Source: Thermomonas sp. (GTDB taxonomy: Bacteria; Pseudomonadota; Gammaproteobacteria; Xanthomonadales; Xanthomonadaceae). From it: a DNA stretch of 32,958 bases. Shown here piece by piece: positions 30,916-32,958 of this stretch (positions within the stretch are counted from its first letter, which is position 1; the number at the start of each line of letters is the position of its first letter). The translations under genes and the position numbers were made by a program. The stretch is taken from the NCBI GenBank assembly GCA_020692565.1, contig JAIMKJ010000007.1, positions 103,900-136,857 on the forward strand, given 5' to 3'. The notes beneath the pieces are model-generated. The model was not told the origin of the DNA and ran no database searches. It saw only the letters and a program-made list of their open reading frames with translations.

Positions 30916-30977
30916 GTAGTGCGGACTTCAGTCCGCCGAATCGTTTCGGCAGCCCCCGCGGCCTGAAGGCCGCTTAC
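30916..30977. repeat. GTAG-type REP doublet (BIME-like) between convergent genes
   Basis: Forward REP GTAGTGCGGACTTCAGTCCGC (30916-30936) has a 6-bp stem and TTCA-type loop. A central hairpin CCGAA-TCGT-TTCGG (30936-30949) follows. The inverted REP (30958-30977) reads GTAAGCGGCCTTCAGGCCGC on the minus strand. It shares the centre CCGAATCGTT with the doublet at 20420-20488 and lies between convergent genes, where it may act as a transcript end. Confidence 0.85.
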
Positions 30978-31039
30978 CGGGGAGACGTGTGCTGTTTCCG
31001 GGGTTGCGAATACGAGGGTGATGTCCTTCGGACAGACGC

Positions 31040-31915
31040 TTACATCGCGACGCCGGCAGGCGCCGTGCCCGTGGTCGCGGTCGTTTCGTCGCCGCCCAGC
31101 ATCTGCTTCCACGCGAAATACATCGTGGCCGCGATCAGGTTCATGATCAGGCCGTAGAGCAGCGCATTGCCGACGATCGCCGCGGCAGGCCCGAAGACCA
31201 GCTGGGCGATGCCGAGCACGATGCCGACACCGATGCTGACCGCCATCAGCAGCACGAAGCCCAGGATCAGGTACAGCAGCATCGCCGGCAGATTGCGCAG
31301 GCCCGCGCCGGCGCTGCGCCTCAGCGCTTCGCCCAGTCTGCGGTCGCCCAGCAGCATGTCCGGCAGCAAGGTCATCGTGAAGACGAAGACAAGCACCGAG
31401 ATGCCCAGGATGAGCATGCCGCCGATCGCCACGCGCACGAGCGGACCGTCGAGAATGGTGTTCGGATCGACCTGGACGCCCGCCTCTGCTTTGGCCTGGA
31501 GGTCGGCCATCGTTTCCATCGCCTTGACCAGGTTGTCCTGACCGATCAGCAGGTAGACCAGGCCCACCATGCCGAGCCCGAAGATCGCCTGCGGCACCAG
31601 TGCCCGGATCATGCGTCCGCCGTTTTCGCCGCGCATCGAGCCGAACAGCGCGCCGAGGCTGGCGCTGCGGCCGGCGTCCGCTTCCTGCGCGGCGTAGATC
31701 ATCAGCGCGACCAGCAGGGCGCCGGCCACCATGAACGCCAACTGCATGATGGCCGCGAGCTGCGGAAAGCTCGCCGCGAAAAGCGCCATCCCCAGCCAGA
31801 GACCCGAGTAGATCACGCCCAGAAGCCCGAATCCGGCCGGCGACCTGCGCAGCAGTCGGAAGGACTCGAGCAGCCATTCCGCACCGGCGGAGGCCGGCAC
31901 CTTGCGAATTTCCAT
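31040..31915 (-). CDS. BPSS1780-family membrane protein
   Basis: A 291-residue inner-membrane protein. It begins MEIRKVPASAGAEWLLESFRLLRRSPAGF, the hallmark opening of the BPSS1780 family (read as two adjoining short motifs, MEIRKVPASAG and EWLLESFRLLRRSP). Around six membrane helices follow, with a polar loop near residues 140-160 and a central PDMLLGDRRLGEALRRS segment. The C-terminal tail is Thr/Ala-rich. The ATG at 31915 has GAGGAC 5-10 nt upstream, which decides it against a longer frame from 31981. It lies 74 nt downstream of the amidotransferase stop on the same strand. The function of the family is not known to me. Confidence 0.85.
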   Translation of the reverse strand: MEIRKVPASAGAEWLLESFRLLRRSPAGFGLLGVIYSGLWLGMALFAASFPQLAAIMQLAFMVAGALLVALMIYAAQEADAGRSASLGALFGSMRGENGGRMIRALVPQAIFGLGMVGLVYLLIGQDNLVKAMETMADLQAKAEAGVQVDPNTILDGPLVRVAIGGMLILGISVLVFVFTMTLLPDMLLGDRRLGEALRRSAGAGLRNLPAMLLYLILGFVLLMAVSIGVGIVLGIAQLVFGPAAAIVGNALLYGLIMNLIAATMYFAWKQMLGGDETTATTGTAPAGVAM

Positions 31916-31988
31916 CGTTGTCCTCGCGTCTGTTCTGTGGGGCGGTGTCGGCAGGCCGTGTCTCGACCGCCGGTCTTGCAACGGTCTG

Positions 31989-32726
31989 TCAGTGGCCGCG
32001 CAGTGTAGCGGCGTGGCGCACGAAGCGCCGCAGCACCCCGCGCGCCAGCGGCGCGGGTTTGATGTCTTTCGTCATGCGCCGATGGCAGAGGCCGTCGCCG
32101 TGCAGCGCGTCGCGGCGCGCGTGCACGTAGCCGCGCATGTGGCCGGCGCTGAATTCGGGATGGAACTGCACGCCCCAGGCGTGATCGCGCCAGCGGAACG
32201 CCTGGCAGTGGTCCTGTTCGGAGCGCGCCAGCACCGCGACATCGGCCGGCGGTCGCAGCACGGTCTGCAGATGCGTCACCTGCGCCGCGAACCGCGGCGG
32301 CAGGGTGGCGAACAGTACGTCGTGCGCGGCTTCCGGGCGCAGATCCACCGGAACCGTGCCCATCTCGCGGCCGGCCGGGTTGTCGCCGACTTCGCCGCCC
32401 AGGGCATGGGCGATCAGCTGGTGGCCGTAGCAGATGCCGAACGCCGGCAGCCCGGCGTCCAGGCCGTCGCGCAGCCAGTCGGCGGTGCGCTCGCTCCAGT
32501 CGTGGCGGTCGGTGACCATCGCCGCCGAACCCGTCACCAGCGCGCCGGCATAGGGCTCGTGGCCCGGCAGGGTCTCGCCGGCTTCCACGTTGATCACCGT
32601 GACCTGATCGGCGCGCAGCCCGGCGGCGACCCGGATCCAGTGCGGAAACCGCCCGTGGCGGCGCATGCTCGGCACCGGCTGGCCGGTTTCGATGATCAGG
32701 AACTGGGGGTCGAGTCTGGGCTTCAC
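31989..32726 (-). CDS. Class I glutamine amidotransferase-like protein
   Basis: A 245-residue cytosolic protein with a class I glutaminase fold. GICYGHQ (97-103) has the nucleophile Cys99, VQFHPEF (186-192) has His189 and Glu191, and [11 protein letters not shown] is the oxyanion-side loop, so the triad is complete. Stand-alone members resemble GMP synthase amidotransferase subunits and gamma-glutamyl-amine hydrolases; without an ammonia-using partner nearby, hydrolysis of a glutamyl compound is as likely as ammonia supply. The C-terminal 40 residues are Arg/His-rich ([15 protein letters not shown]). It diverges from glyQ across 118 bp. Confidence 0.87.
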   Translation of the reverse strand: MKPRLDPQFLIIETGQPVPSMRRHGRFPHWIRVAAGLRADQVTVINVEAGETLPGHEPYAGALVTGSAAMVTDRHDWSERTADWLRDGLDAGLPAFGICYGHQLIAHALGGEVGDNPAGREMGTVPVDLRPEAAHDVLFATLPPRFAAQVTHLQTVLRPPADVAVLARSEQDHCQAFRWRDHAWGVQFHPEFSAGHMRGYVHARRDALHGDGLCHRRMTKDIKPAPLARGVLRRFVRHAATLRGH

Positions 32727-32795
32727 GGCAGGGTGTTCACGGCGTGGTCTTCACGCACCGGCATCACGATGGGCTGGCGGCGCGGCATGGGCGGC

Positions 32796-32825
32796 GGGGA
32801 CTGCCGCTTATACTACCGAGTCCCC
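32796..32825. promoter_or_regulatory. Inverted repeat around the putative glyQ -10 box
   Basis: GGGGACT (32796-32802) and AGTCCCC (32819-32825) form a perfect 7-bp inverted repeat with a 16-nt spacer. The spacer contains TATACT (32809-32814), a good -10 for glyQ that would start transcription near 32821. The layout suits an operator overlapping the promoter. No convincing -35 is present. Confidence 0.4.
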
Positions 32826-32844
32826 ACACTGCCAGCGCCTTTCC

Positions 32845-32958
32845 ATGCAGGGACCGACCTTCCAGGAACTCATCCAGCGCCTCAACGCCTACTGGGCCGC
32901 CCAGGGCTGCGTGCTGATCCAGCCCCTCGACCTCGAAGTCGGCGCCGGCACGTTCCAC
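32845..32958 (+). CDS. glyQ: Glycyl-tRNA synthetase alpha subunit, N-terminal 38 codons (runs off the window)
   Basis: The visible residues begin [20 protein letters not shown] and continue [18 protein letters not shown], the strongly conserved N-terminus of the alpha subunit of tetrameric (alpha2beta2) bacterial glycyl-tRNA synthetase, which charges tRNA-Gly. The GAGTFH segment belongs to the catalytic core. No clear Shine-Dalgarno precedes the ATG; the family N-terminus fixes the start. glyS is expected downstream, outside the window. An antisense open frame over the same bases is not credible. Confidence 0.95.
   Translation, partial: MQGPTFQELIQRLNAYWAAQGCVLIQPLDLEVGAGTFH

Noticed and set aside
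32764..32958. Minus-strand open frame over the end of the window.
   Set aside because: It is antisense to the unmistakable glyQ N-terminus.

Overview
High-GC (roughly two-thirds G+C), densely coded chromosomal DNA from a gammaproteobacterium, most probably a member of the Xanthomonadaceae/Lysobacteraceae (Lysobacter, Luteimonas or a relative). The placement is inferred from very high GC, GTAG-headed REP hairpins like those of Stenotrophomonas, and an ECF43-type sigma factor paired with a Ser/Thr kinase. I see no rRNA, tRNA, CRISPR array, phage or intact insertion sequence.

Layout. 1-1140 (minus): the start of an unidentified gene and a lipoprotein. 1141-1444: a long leader or intergenic region with a clear minus-strand terminator. 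1445-5205 (minus): an e(P4)-type acid phosphatase lipoprotein, a TSUP permease and Rep helicase. 5348-7951 (plus): three tandem paralogues of secreted Sel1-like proteins, followed by thymidine kinase (8007-8630).

8712-13814 (minus): a tightly coupled five-gene cassette (LRR protein, ATP-grasp protein, alkaline-phosphatase-fold hydrolase, HemN-like radical SAM protein, SPASM-like radical SAM protein). It matches the Salmonella STM4015-STM4011 set, whose function I do not know to be established. It is the best candidate here for an undescribed pathway.

14080-16829 (plus): an ScsB/DsbD-like thiol-disulfide transporter and a redoxin. 16962-21066 (minus): an ECF sigma factor, a transmembrane Ser/Thr kinase with a TPR-like periplasmic part, and a small secreted protein, interrupted by REP repeats. 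21127-22035 (minus): mutM, carrying an in-frame insertion made of a dispersed palindromic repeat. 22118-22540: a small Cys-rich membrane protein.

22655-29020 (minus): an expanded version of the E. coli ynbABCD phospholipid locus (CDP-alcohol phosphatidyltransferase, hydrolase-methyltransferase fusion, PAP2-DSP phosphatase fusion, small membrane protein, PlsC-like acyltransferase, CdsA-like cytidylyltransferase), with a MITE-like 273-bp inverted-repeat element inside it. 29205-30413 (plus): a fatty acid desaturase, diverging from that locus, so the right half of the window is rich in membrane-lipid genes. 30472-32726: an EF-hand protein, a REP doublet, a BPSS1780-type membrane protein and a class I glutamine amidotransferase. 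The window ends in the first 38 codons of glyQ.

The long open frames opposite real genes are by-products of GC-rich codon usage and are not annotated. All family names are from sequence reading and memory; no database search was run.
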